A stretch of 64,000 nt of DNA from Dehalococcoides mccartyi CG5 (GTDB lineage Bacteria; Chloroflexota; Dehalococcoidia; Dehalococcoidales; Dehalococcoidaceae), in contig NZ_CP006951.1 of assembly GCF_000830885.1 (NCBI RefSeq), forward strand, positions 868,001 through 932,000, read 5' to 3'. A program made the translations under genes and the position numbers. Positions 41,843-50,698 of the stretch are shown piece after piece; positions within the stretch are counted from its first letter, which is position 1, and every line of letters starts with the position of its first letter. The notes beneath the pieces are model-generated. The model was given only the letters and a program-made list of their open reading frames with translations, searched no databases and had not been told where the DNA came from.

Positions 41843-41870
41843 ACCTCACCCAGAAAGGTTTTAAAGAAGT

Positions 41871-42398
41871 ATGGATACCCCCTTAATAGTAGCTCTGATT
41901 GTGGTTATTACTGCCATACTTTCCCTCTTTGCGGTTTATTATTATATGCGCTGGTCTTTTGAAAAGCGTTTCAAACGCTGGCAGGATGCGGCGGTAATCC
42001 TTTGGCAAAAAGACATGGAACGGGTACAAAAACAGTCGGTTGCCCAAAGCCGTGCCACTCTGGGCGGCCGCTTTGCCGAACAGTTAACCCCTTACCTGCC
42101 TGAATTTAAATACGACCCCACCGAAGCCCGCTTTCTGGGAAGCCCCATAGACCTGATTGTTTTTCCGGGACTGGCTCAGGGCAACCCCCGTGAAATAGTT
42201 ATTGTGGAAGTCAAAACCGGCAAACATTGCCAACTTACAGAGTCCGAAAAGAAAATCCGCCAGCTGATAGAAGACGGCATGGTACGCTGGGAGCTTATCC
42301 AGCCGGGAGTACTTTTGGAAAGACCCCTGCAGGAATTGCTTGACCGCAACACCCCTGAGGCAAGTTGTCTGGAAGAGCCGCTGGCAGATACTGATTAA
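41871..42398 (+). CDS. Membrane-anchored Holliday junction resolvase-related endonuclease (COG4741-like)
   Basis: 175 residues. N-terminal hydrophobic helix (about 5-28), then a charged coiled segment and a PD-(D/E)XK-like core: GRFAEQLTPYLPEF, FLGSPIDLIVFPG and IVIVEVKTGK, which contain the Asp and the E-x-K of the nuclease fold. Described families are called secreted endonucleases distantly related to archaeal Holliday junction resolvases; activity is not demonstrated. Its last 4 nt overlap the end of the convergent mutL. Confidence 0.75.
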   Translation: MDTPLIVALIVVITAILSLFAVYYYMRWSFEKRFKRWQDAAVILWQKDMERVQKQSVAQSRATLGGRFAEQLTPYLPEFKYDPTEARFLGSPIDLIVFPGLAQGNPREIVIVEVKTGKHCQLTESEKKIRQLIEDGMVRWELIQPGVLLERPLQELLDRNTPEASCLEEPLADTD

Positions 42399-44095
42399 GT
42401 ACGCTTGAAGTCTTTTTCCAGCTGGCTGAAGTCAATCTTTACAATAGTTGGGCGCCCATGCGGACAGTGACCGGGTATACCAGTTTTCTCCAGCTTTAAC
42501 AGCAGTTCACGCATTTCCACCTCGGTAAGCACCTGTCCTGCCCGAACCGCAGTATGGCAAGCCATAAGCCGTATTAAACGTTCTTTTATTTCAGCAGGAG
42601 CATCTTTCGGGTTGTCCGCAAGCTCAGCCAGCAGTGCTTTTGCCTGATGGGCTTTCAAACCGGCCGGTATGGACTTTACCCTGTATACCCTCCTGCCAAA
42701 TTCTTCCATTTCAAAACCCATTAACTCCAGTTCGGATTTGCATTTCTCAATCATGGCTTCCTGTACCGGGTTCAGTTCCAGAATAAAAGGCTCAAGAAGG
42801 CTCTGGCAGGCCCTTGCAGAACAGGTTTCTGCCGCAATCTCTTCATAGCGAATACGTTCGTGGGCAGCATGCTGATCTATTATGTAAAGCTCGTCCGGTC
42901 CTTCTGCCAACAGGTACAAACCGCCTACCTGCCCCACCAGCCTGAGGAGCGGCAAAGAAGATGTTTTGGCACTCTGGATAACAGGTGAAATATAAGAGGT
43001 ATTGGCGTTTGGTAGTTTTTGTACCTCAGCCCAGATATGCTCCTGCCTTCCAGCTTCCGGCTGGTAAACAGGCCGGGCTTCTTCTACATGCAGAAGAGGC
43101 GGTTTCTCTACCAGTACCGAACGGACTGCCCTCTGTACAGATGTAAAAACAGCACTTTCATCTGAAAATTTGACCTCCGCCTTGGTGGGGTGAATATTTA
43201 CATCCACCAGTGCCCCGCTAAGCCGGATATTTATCACCCCCATAGGGTAACGCCCTGCCGTAAGTAACCCGCTGTAAGCCTGCTCCACTGCCCTTTGCAA
43301 AGCCCGGCTCTGGATAAGACGGCGGTTAACAAAGAAATGGAGAGAGTTCCGGTTGGAACGGCTGACTTCAGGCGGGCTTACCAGCCCGCTGATATTTATG
43401 GCAGATGAACGGTAAGTGTCATTTTCCAAATCCAGCATTTTGCTTGCGGCATCACTTCCGTACACTTCCAGCACAGCATCACGCAATTTGCCGTTACCGG
43501 GGGTGTTTAAAGTGTTGCGTCCATCAACATTAAGGCTGAACTTTACCTCAGGGTAGGCCAGAGCATAGCTGACCACGACTTCCGTCACTTTGCTAGCTTC
43601 GTGCTGGGGGGTTTTAAGAAATTTGAGACGGGCGGGTACGCGGCTGAACAGGCGGCTCAGCTTTATGCTGGTACCTGCAGCACGTGCCATGCGGGTATGC
43701 TTGAGCATTTCGCCGCCGGACAGAGAGAGATATGTGCCGCTTTCTTCGGTTCGGACAGCCGTCAGCATTTCCAAATCTGCCACCGCCGCAATACTGGGCA
43801 GGGCTTCGCCCCTGAAACCCAGACTGGCTATAGCATATATACCTTCAAAGCTGGAAAGCTTGCTGGTGGCATGCCGCTCAAAGGCCAGCAATACTTCAGA
43901 AGAGGTTATACCGCACCCGTCATCACTCACCTCTATATAGCCGATACCACCCTCGCGGATAACAATATCCACCCGCTTGGCTTCCGCATCAAGAGAGTTT
44001 TCCAGCAGTTCTTTGACCACTGAAGCAGGCCTTTCAATGACTTCGCCAGCGGCTATTCGGGCAATAGTAGCCTTGTCCAACAATTTTATAGGCAT
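42395..44095 (-). CDS. mutL: DNA mismatch repair protein MutL
   Basis: 566 residues. GHKL ATPase N-terminus (IAAGEVIERPASVVKELLENSLDA, VSDDGCGI, ATSKL, SLGFRGEALPSIAAV) and a C-terminal domain with the endonuclease motif DQHAAHERIRYEE plus CPHGRP near the end, so it should be a nicking MutL of the MutH-less type. No mutS is in the window. It lies 98 nt after the UvrD/PcrA-type helicase gene on the same strand, so the two may be cotranscribed. Confidence 0.96.
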   Translation of the reverse strand: MPIKLLDKATIARIAAGEVIERPASVVKELLENSLDAEAKRVDIVIREGGIGYIEVSDDGCGITSSEVLLAFERHATSKLSSFEGIYAIASLGFRGEALPSIAAVADLEMLTAVRTEESGTYLSLSGGEMLKHTRMARAAGTSIKLSRLFSRVPARLKFLKTPQHEASKVTEVVVSYALAYPEVKFSLNVDGRNTLNTPGNGKLRDAVLEVYGSDAASKMLDLENDTYRSSAINISGLVSPPEVSRSNRNSLHFFVNRRLIQSRALQRAVEQAYSGLLTAGRYPMGVINIRLSGALVDVNIHPTKAEVKFSDESAVFTSVQRAVRSVLVEKPPLLHVEEARPVYQPEAGRQEHIWAEVQKLPNANTSYISPVIQSAKTSSLPLLRLVGQVGGLYLLAEGPDELYIIDQHAAHERIRYEEIAAETCSARACQSLLEPFILELNPVQEAMIEKCKSELELMGFEMEEFGRRVYRVKSIPAGLKAHQAKALLAELADNPKDAPAEIKERLIRLMACHTAVRAGQVLTEVEMRELLLKLEKTGIPGHCPHGRPTIVKIDFSQLEKDFKRT

Positions 44096-44193
44096 AAATA
44101 CTTTCCCTTTTAGAAAATATATTTCATTCTAAACTCTAAGGGGGATTTGGTAAATAGGCAGCGGGGAAAAACGGCTAATTAAAACAGCCCCGA

Positions 44194-46410
44194 TTAGTTT
44201 TCCAGTTTGGTCAGGCGGGCAAAACTGAGCAGCAGGCGCTTCATGCCGACAGAATGGAAAGATATCATAACCTCGGCATCATTTTTCATCCGGTTGATAC
44301 TGGTCACAATCCCTTCGCCAAACTGGGGGTGCAGCACTCTGTCACCCGCTTCCAATTCCAGTAATTTGGGGGCAGGAGACGGGGCAGACTTAACGGGCAT
44401 GCCCGCACTTTGCACATGCTGTTTTATAACAGGCAAAACCGCCTGTCCGGGGGTTTGCTGCCCAAGCAGAGGCTGTTTTTCACGGCCTTTGGTAATGCTT
44501 TGAGGTATGTCTTTAAGATAACGGGAAGGTTCATTTACGTTGCTCTGCCCCATAAGTGAGCGGCGGAAAGCCCGCACCAGATAAAGGCGTTTCTTGGCAC
44601 GGGTTACACCCACATAGCACAGACGGCGTTCTTCCTGCATCTGGGCAGGGTCATCAAACGAACGGTTGTGGGGCAAGACACCCTCTTCCATACCCACCAT
44701 AAAAACCACCGGATACTCCAGCCCTTTAGCCTGATGCAAGGTGATAAGGGTAACTGCCGAAACACCTTCTTCAAGGCTATCCAAATCCGAGACCAGTGCC
44801 ACACTTTCCAGAAAGGCCGAAAGCCCTTCGGGCGGGAGTATTTCCTGATACTGCTGGGCAACAGTCCGCAACTCAAGTATATTATCCCAGCGTTCCTCTC
44901 CGTCTTCGGATGCAAACAGAAATTCACGGTAGCTTATACCCTCAAGCAGCCTGTCCAGCAGGTTTAAAAGGGGCAGGGTTTGAGCATCAATGATGAGTGA
45001 TTTCAGCAAAGCCCCAAAATCAATCAGGGGTTTCAAACCGCGGCTGGGTATTGGCGGTTTGGGGGCATTTTCATCTGACAAATTTATAAGTGACTGGTAG
45101 AGACTTATATCCTGCTCTCTGGCAAACTGGGCAAGGTCTGAAAGGGTTTTAGCCCCTATTCCGCGGGTGGGTATATTTATAACCCTTTGGAGGCTGACGC
45201 TATCTTGCGGGTTTTGAAGTAAACGCAGATAGGCCACAATATCTTTAACCTCGCGCCGCTGGTAGAACCGAGTGCCGGAAACCAGACGGTAAGGCATGCC
45301 GTAACGGATAAAAGCTTCCTCCAAAGCCCGCGACTGGGCGTTGGTGCGGTAGAGAATAGCTATATCTCCGGGGCTGAACTTTTCATAGCGGGTGAGCTTC
45401 TCAATTTCAGAAACCACAAACTGGGCTTCTTCCTGTTCGTTAAAGGTTTCCACCACAGCTATAGGCTGGCCGGATTCGTTTTCGGTCCACAAACTGATAG
45501 GCTTGCGTCCGCTGTTCGGGGCAATAACACATGAAGCTGCTTCCAGAATATTTTTAGTGGAGCGATAGTTCTGCTCAAGCAAAACCACTTTCGCACCCGG
45601 ATTATCAGTCTCAAAGTTAAAAACATTTCTAAGGTCTGCAGAACGCCATGAATAAATAGACTGGTCAGGGTCACCCACCACACAGATATTTCGGTACTTG
45701 GCTGAAAGCATCTTGACCAGTTCGTACTGAACCAGATTGGTATCTTGAAACTCATCTACCATTACATGCAGATAGCGTTCCTGGTATCCGGCCAGCACCT
45801 CAGGGTATTGCTTAAAAAGCTGGACAACCTTTAACAAAAGGTCATCAAAATCCAAAGCCTTGTTCTGCTTGAGGCGTTTCTCATAGAGTTCATAAACCCT
45901 GCCTACCATCTCTTCAAAATAGCTTCTGCCCTTTTCAAAGTAATAGGCCGGAAGCACCAGCTGGCTTTTGGCTTGGCTGATAGCATTTTTTATGGAAGCG
46001 GGCGGATAACGTTTCGGGTCAAGCTCAAGCTCAGCCATGGCCTGCTTTATAAGGCTCTGCTGGTCGTCATCATCGTATATCACAAAGTCAGACGGCACAC
46101 CCAAAGGAAGACCGTCCTGCCTTAGTATGCGGGCACAAATAGCGTGGAAAGTACCCATGGTCAGGCGTCCCACCGCTGAAGGAACCAGCTGGTTCAAGCG
46201 GGTTTCCATTTCGCGGGCGGCTTTGTTGGTAAAAGTAACAGCCATAATGCGGTGGGGAGTTATACCTACTACTTTTATCAGGTAGGCAATCCGGTGGGTA
46301 ATAACTCTAGTTTTACCACTGCCCGGACCGGCCAGTATAAGCACCGGCCCTTCCACGGCTTCAACGGCCTTTTTTTGAGCGGGGTTTAGCCCTGTTAGTA
46401 TGTCTTGCAT
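44194..46410 (-). CDS. UvrD/PcrA-family DNA helicase
   Basis: 738 residues, superfamily 1A helicase. Walker A AGPGSGKT, motif II VDEFQDTN, motif III GDPDQSIYSWR, motif IV EQNYRST, motif V TLHQAKGLE(Y) and motif VI VGVTRAKKRLYL. The C-terminal tail (GDRVLHPQFGEGIV) is the PcrA-type RNA polymerase-binding Tudor-like segment. It probably acts in repair and removal of stalled complexes. UvrD versus PcrA naming is a matter of convention; Rep is less likely because of the tail. Confidence 0.94.
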   Translation of the reverse strand: MQDILTGLNPAQKKAVEAVEGPVLILAGPGSGKTRVITHRIAYLIKVVGITPHRIMAVTFTNKAAREMETRLNQLVPSAVGRLTMGTFHAICARILRQDGLPLGVPSDFVIYDDDDQQSLIKQAMAELELDPKRYPPASIKNAISQAKSQLVLPAYYFEKGRSYFEEMVGRVYELYEKRLKQNKALDFDDLLLKVVQLFKQYPEVLAGYQERYLHVMVDEFQDTNLVQYELVKMLSAKYRNICVVGDPDQSIYSWRSADLRNVFNFETDNPGAKVVLLEQNYRSTKNILEAASCVIAPNSGRKPISLWTENESGQPIAVVETFNEQEEAQFVVSEIEKLTRYEKFSPGDIAILYRTNAQSRALEEAFIRYGMPYRLVSGTRFYQRREVKDIVAYLRLLQNPQDSVSLQRVINIPTRGIGAKTLSDLAQFAREQDISLYQSLINLSDENAPKPPIPSRGLKPLIDFGALLKSLIIDAQTLPLLNLLDRLLEGISYREFLFASEDGEERWDNILELRTVAQQYQEILPPEGLSAFLESVALVSDLDSLEEGVSAVTLITLHQAKGLEYPVVFMVGMEEGVLPHNRSFDDPAQMQEERRLCYVGVTRAKKRLYLVRAFRRSLMGQSNVNEPSRYLKDIPQSITKGREKQPLLGQQTPGQAVLPVIKQHVQSAGMPVKSAPSPAPKLLELEAGDRVLHPQFGEGIVTSINRMKNDAEVMISFHSVGMKRLLLSFARLTKLEN

Positions 46411-46528
46411 GAAACAGGGGTATTATAACATTATTAGCCGCCAAGGTCATTTCAGTTAAAGTCAGGAATAAACCCGAATAAACGCCTGTTTTGCCCTTTA
46501 AATATTTTTAAATATGCTGAAAATAAAT

Positions 46529-46557
46529 TTGCCCGGCTTGACCACTGGTGATATAAT
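46529..46557 (+). promoter_or_regulatory. pyr operon promoter
   Basis: TTGCCC (46529-46534), 17-nt spacer, perfect TATAAT (46552-46557) with an extended -10 TGA directly before it. A start near 46564 leaves a leader of about 114 nt before pyrR. Confidence 0.75.
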
Positions 46558-46594
46558 AGCTGAAGTAAATTGAATACAGGTTTACCTTTAAGCT

Positions 46595-46677
46595 GGTCCT
46601 GAGAGGCCGGTAAGGGATTTTAGACAAAGAAGCGTCTTTTGACCTCTTGCCGGCAAATGTTGGTAAGAGGTTTTTTT
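46595..46677 (+). promoter_or_regulatory. PyrR-dependent attenuator in the pyr leader
   Basis: GGTCCTGAGAGGCC (46595-46608) fits the PyrR-binding loop consensus RUCCNGNGAGGY. GCCGGTAAGGG (46606-46616) can pair with the region CCTCTTGCCGGC (46643-46654) as antiterminator. Alternatively CCTCTTGCC (46643-46651) pairs with GGTAAGAGG (46662-46670), followed by seven T's, as terminator. The 3' arm of this terminator is also the pyrR ribosome binding site (AAGAGG), and the ATG follows the T-run. PyrR with UMP should favour the terminator. Confidence 0.85.
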
Positions 46678-47226
46678 ATGGCACAAAAAGTAATACTGGG
46701 CGCCGAAGATATCCGCCGGACTTTAGCCCGCATTGCCCATGAAATACTGGAAAGAAACCAGTCCAGCCGGGATTTGGTGATTATCGGCATGTATACCCGG
46801 GGCGTACCGCTGGCAAACCGCTTGGCCGAAAATATTCTCCGCTTTGAAGGGCTTGAAATCCCGGTGGGGACACTGGATTTTTCTCTCTACCGTGATGACC
46901 TTGATTCCCAGCGTTTCCATCCCACTATCAAAAACACGGATATACCTTTCAGCATAAATAACAAGATAGTGGTGCTGGTAGATGACGTTCTCTTCACAGG
47001 GCGTTCCACCCGGGCGGCTATGGATGCACTGATAGATTACGGACGCCCCAAAGCCATCCAGCTGGCAGTACTGGTAGACAGGGGTCACCGCGAACTGCCG
47101 GTAAGGGCAGATTACATAGGTAAAAATATACCCAGCGCACGGGACGAGAAGATAAAAGTCCGCCTGACTGAAACTGACGGACAGGACGAGGTACTGATAC
47201 TGGATGACGAAGCAGGTGAGGTATAA
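46678..47226 (+). CDS. pyrR: Pyrimidine operon attenuation protein / uracil phosphoribosyltransferase PyrR
   Basis: 182 residues. RNA-binding regulator that senses UMP, with a PRTase fold: PRPP loop [14 protein letters not shown] and [13 protein letters not shown], plus [19 protein letters not shown] typical of PyrR. The ATG at 46678 comes directly after the attenuator T-run; the in-frame TTG at 46639 would put the start inside the attenuator and is rejected. First gene of the pyr operon, 2 nt before pyrB. Confidence 0.96.
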   Translation: MAQKVILGAEDIRRTLARIAHEILERNQSSRDLVIIGMYTRGVPLANRLAENILRFEGLEIPVGTLDFSLYRDDLDSQRFHPTIKNTDIPFSINNKIVVLVDDVLFTGRSTRAAMDALIDYGRPKAIQLAVLVDRGHRELPVRADYIGKNIPSARDEKIKVRLTETDGQDEVLILDDEAGEV

Positions 47227-47228
47227 AT

Positions 47229-48224
47229 ATGACACACATACCCAAGACACCCGCAGACACAGAAACCCTGCTTTCAGAAGTACAAGGCTGGAAACACCGC
47301 CATGTACTTGATCTGGATAACTTCAGCCGTGAAGAACTGGATATGGTTATGCAGACAGCCGGCGTTATGCTGGATATCCTGTCCCGCCCGGTAAAGAAAG
47401 TGCCGGCACTTAAGGGGAAAACCATAGCTACCCTTTTTTACGAACCTTCCACCCGTACCCGTTCATCATTTGAGCTGGCAGCCAAAAGCCTTTCAGCCGA
47501 TGTGTTAAACCTGAATGTTTCCCAGAGCAGTATCTCCAAGGGGGAAAGCCTGCTGGATACGCTGGATACGCTGGAATCACTGGGGGCGGATATGGTAGTC
47601 ATGCGCCACCCCCTGTCAGGAGCGCCTTATCTGGCGGCAAACAACTGCCATGCAAACATTATAAACGCCGGTGACGGCTGGCATGCCCACCCCAGTCAGG
47701 CACTGCTGGATATATTTACCATACTAAGGCACAAATCCAGCTTGGAAGGGCTGAAAATAACCCTGATAGGGGATATAAAACACAGCCGGGTAGCCCACTC
47801 CAACATCTGGGGGCTAAGCAAAATGGGAGCCAAAATCACCCTGTGCGCCCCGTATACACTGCTACCTGAAGGACTTAATACCAATAGCAAAATCTTCCCT
47901 GAAGTCACACTGGAAACAGATATAAAGCAAGCAGTCAGCGGAGCTGACGTGGTAATGGGGCTGCGCCTGCAGCGTGAACGCCAGCAAAGCGGGCTTCTGC
48001 CCGGAATACGGGAATATGCCCGCTATTTCCAACTGAACGAAGAAATACTGAAACTGGCAAAACCAAACTCCCTTGTCATGCACCCCGGCCCGGTAAATGA
48101 AGATATAGAACTTTCACAGTCTGTAGTGCACGGAGAACAGTCTGTCATAAACGAACAGGTAAAAAACGGGGTAGCGGTACGCATGGCACTCTTCTACCTG
48201 TGCAGCGGAAGCAAGGAAATATAA
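47229..48224 (+). CDS. pyrB: Aspartate carbamoyltransferase catalytic chain
   Basis: 331 residues. Condenses carbamoyl phosphate with aspartate. Carbamoyl phosphate site [13 protein letters not shown] and the loop around SISKGESL; later [12 protein letters not shown] and [10 protein letters not shown]. No pyrI regulatory subunit is present, consistent with control by PyrR. Cotranscribed between pyrR and pyrC. Confidence 0.96.
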   Translation: MTHIPKTPADTETLLSEVQGWKHRHVLDLDNFSREELDMVMQTAGVMLDILSRPVKKVPALKGKTIATLFYEPSTRTRSSFELAAKSLSADVLNLNVSQSSISKGESLLDTLDTLESLGADMVVMRHPLSGAPYLAANNCHANIINAGDGWHAHPSQALLDIFTILRHKSSLEGLKITLIGDIKHSRVAHSNIWGLSKMGAKITLCAPYTLLPEGLNTNSKIFPEVTLETDIKQAVSGADVVMGLRLQRERQQSGLLPGIREYARYFQLNEEILKLAKPNSLVMHPGPVNEDIELSQSVVHGEQSVINEQVKNGVAVRMALFYLCSGSKEI

Positions 48225-48226
48225 AC

Positions 48227-49513
48227 ATGAAAATACTGATAAAAAACGGACGCATCATAGACCCCGCCAGCGGCACGGATAACGTGGCTGATTTGCTGAT
48301 TGAGAATGGACTGGTTACCGGAATAAGCAAGGATATCTCTCCCGAAAAAACCGAAAAAGTAATAGACGCCACCGGCAAAGTGGTTTGTCCCGGCTTTATA
48401 GACCTGCACGTACACCTGCGTGAACCGGGGTTTGAGGGCAAAGAGACTATTGAAAGCGGGTGCAAAGCAGCCGCAGCCGGCGGTTTTACCTCCATCTGCC
48501 CCATGCCCAACACCAATCCCGCAGCAGACTGTTTGCCGGTCATAGATTTTATTAAAAACACTGCCACAAAGGTCTCACTCATACGGGTACTGCCCATTGC
48601 CGCCATCACCAAAGGACGCAAAGGACAGGAACTTTCCCCCATGGGAGAACTGGCCGAAGCGGGAGTGGTGGGATTCTCGGATGATGGTGACTATGTATCC
48701 GGCAGTTCCCTGCTCTTAAACGCCCTGCTTTACAGCCGAACCTTTGACCTGCCCATTATGGAACACTGTGAAGATGCCTGTCTGGCAGAAGGCGGACTGA
48801 TGAACGAAGGGCTTCTGGCCTGCCGTCTGGGCTTAAAGGGTATAACCAACGCCACTGAAGAAATTGCCGTAAACAGGGATATTGCCCTTGCCAAAGAAAG
48901 CGGCGGGCGGCTGCACCTTTGCCATATCAGCACCGCCGGTTCGGTGGAACTGGTACGCCAAGCCAAAGCCGCAGGCATACGGGTAAGTGCGGAGGTTACT
49001 CCCCACCACCTGACCCTGACCGAAGCCGAAGTAAACGGCTACAACACCAGTGCCAAGGTCAACCCGCCGCTTCGCACCCAAACGGATATTGAAGCACTTA
49101 TAGCTGGGCTTAAGGACGGTACTATAGATGCCATAGCCACAGACCATGCCCCACACACCAGAAATGACAAACTGTGTGAGTTTGGTCTAGCCGCCAACGG
49201 CATTTCAGGGCTGGAAACCGCACTTGCCAGCCTGATGGGTCTGGTGCACTCAGGCAAGCTTAGTTTAAGCCTGCTTATAGAGAAGCTGACCCTTGGACCT
49301 CAGCAGGTACTGGGTGAAAAATACCAAAATATCGGCAACCTGAAAGCGGGCTCATGCGCAGACGTGGTTATATTTGACCCTGATGAAGAATGGACGGTAG
49401 ATACCGCCAAATTCTTCTCAAAGGGTAAAAATACACCCCTTGAGGGACGCAAGCTTAAAGGCAGGGTAAATACCACCATTGCCTGCGGCCAGATAGTTTA
49501 CCAACAAGCATAG
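48227..49513 (+). CDS. pyrC: Dihydroorotase
   Basis: 428 residues from the ATG at 48227. Zinc amidohydrolase cyclising carbamoyl aspartate. Metal motif DLHVHLREPG, MEHCED, LCHISTAGSV, VTPHHLTL and ATDHAPH give the usual metal ligands. It is of the long, PyrC-type I class found in pyr operons of Gram-positives. Two nucleotides separate it from pyrB. Confidence 0.96.
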   Translation: MKILIKNGRIIDPASGTDNVADLLIENGLVTGISKDISPEKTEKVIDATGKVVCPGFIDLHVHLREPGFEGKETIESGCKAAAAGGFTSICPMPNTNPAADCLPVIDFIKNTATKVSLIRVLPIAAITKGRKGQELSPMGELAEAGVVGFSDDGDYVSGSSLLLNALLYSRTFDLPIMEHCEDACLAEGGLMNEGLLACRLGLKGITNATEEIAVNRDIALAKESGGRLHLCHISTAGSVELVRQAKAAGIRVSAEVTPHHLTLTEAEVNGYNTSAKVNPPLRTQTDIEALIAGLKDGTIDAIATDHAPHTRNDKLCEFGLAANGISGLETALASLMGLVHSGKLSLSLLIEKLTLGPQQVLGEKYQNIGNLKAGSCADVVIFDPDEEWTVDTAKFFSKGKNTPLEGRKLKGRVNTTIACGQIVYQQA

Positions 49514-49548
49514 AACAGCCAGTTTAGAAAGTGATAAGGACAGAGTAA

Positions 49549-50643
49549 ATGACGAATACAGCATACATGGTACTGGAGGACGGAACAGTATTTACCGGCA
49601 AAAGCTTCGGAGCGGAAACTGAAGCTATAGGCGAAGTAGTCTTCAATACCAGCATGAACGGATATCAGGAAATGCTGACCGACCCTTCGTATACCGGCCA
49701 GATTATCGTCCCCACTTACCCCCTTATAGGTAATTACGGGATAAACCCCTTTGATAATGAATCTGCCTGCATCAGAGCAACTGCCTTTGCAGTCCATCAG
49801 GAATGCCGCCAGCCCAGCCACTACCAAAGCACCCAAACGGTTCATTCCTTTCTGGAAAAAGCTGGCATACCCGGCATAAGCGGTCTTGATACCCGTGCCA
49901 TTACCCGCAAACTGCGCTTAGCCGGGGTAATGAGGGGCATGGTAACCAGTACCAAAACACCTGAAGAAGCCCTGAAAATTATCCGCAATACGCCTGACTA
50001 CGGACAGATTGATTTTGTACGCAAAATAAGCACACCCTCACCATATGAATGGCAGAAAGAAAAGCCCTCTTTTGCCGGCTTCCATGTAGCAGTACTGGAC
50101 TGCGGGCTTAAGTATTCCATACTTAACCAGCTTAAATCCCACGGCTGCAAGGTAACCGTGTTGCCCTGCACCACCAGCCCCAAAGAAATTGACACACTTA
50201 ATCCTGACGGCATAGTTCTTTCGCCCGGCCCCGGCAACCCCGAACTGCTGGACTATCTGATAACCACCGTCAGACATGTGTGCGAAAAATACCCCGTCAT
50301 GGGCATCTGTCTTGGCAACCAGCTGATTGGCAGAGCCTTCGGTGCCAAAACATTTAAACTGAAATTCGGACACCGGGGTGGAAACCACCCGGTCAAAGAC
50401 CTTGAGAGCGGACGGGTGTATATAACCTCGCAAAACCACGGCTACTCCATTGACCCTGTCACCCTGAAAAATGACCTGAAAGTCAGTCACCTTAACCTGA
50501 ATGACGGTACTGTGGAGGGGCTTCGCCACCGTGAACTGCCCGTATTCTCTATCCAGTATCACTCTGAGGCCTCACCCGGCCCGATGGATTCCACTTATCT
50601 GTTTAAGCAGTTTGTGGAAATGATAAAGCAAACCAAAAAGTAA
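49549..50643 (+). CDS. carA: Carbamoyl-phosphate synthase small subunit
   Basis: 364 residues. Glutaminase that feeds ammonia to CarB. N-terminal CPSase domain (TSMNGYQEMLTDPSYTGQI in pieces) and class I GATase domain with the nucleophile in MGICLGNQLIG. The His region reads QYHSEASPGP; Ser replaces the more usual Pro after His, while the catalytic His and Glu remain. Confidence 0.96.
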   Translation: MTNTAYMVLEDGTVFTGKSFGAETEAIGEVVFNTSMNGYQEMLTDPSYTGQIIVPTYPLIGNYGINPFDNESACIRATAFAVHQECRQPSHYQSTQTVHSFLEKAGIPGISGLDTRAITRKLRLAGVMRGMVTSTKTPEEALKIIRNTPDYGQIDFVRKISTPSPYEWQKEKPSFAGFHVAVLDCGLKYSILNQLKSHGCKVTVLPCTTSPKEIDTLNPDGIVLSPGPGNPELLDYLITTVRHVCEKYPVMGICLGNQLIGRAFGAKTFKLKFGHRGGNHPVKDLESGRVYITSQNHGYSIDPVTLKNDLKVSHLNLNDGTVEGLRHRELPVFSIQYHSEASPGPMDSTYLFKQFVEMIKQTKK

Positions 50644-50698
50644 ATAACTAAACCCATAACTGGATTATTTGAGAAAGCAAAAAGGAATATGCGAAGTG

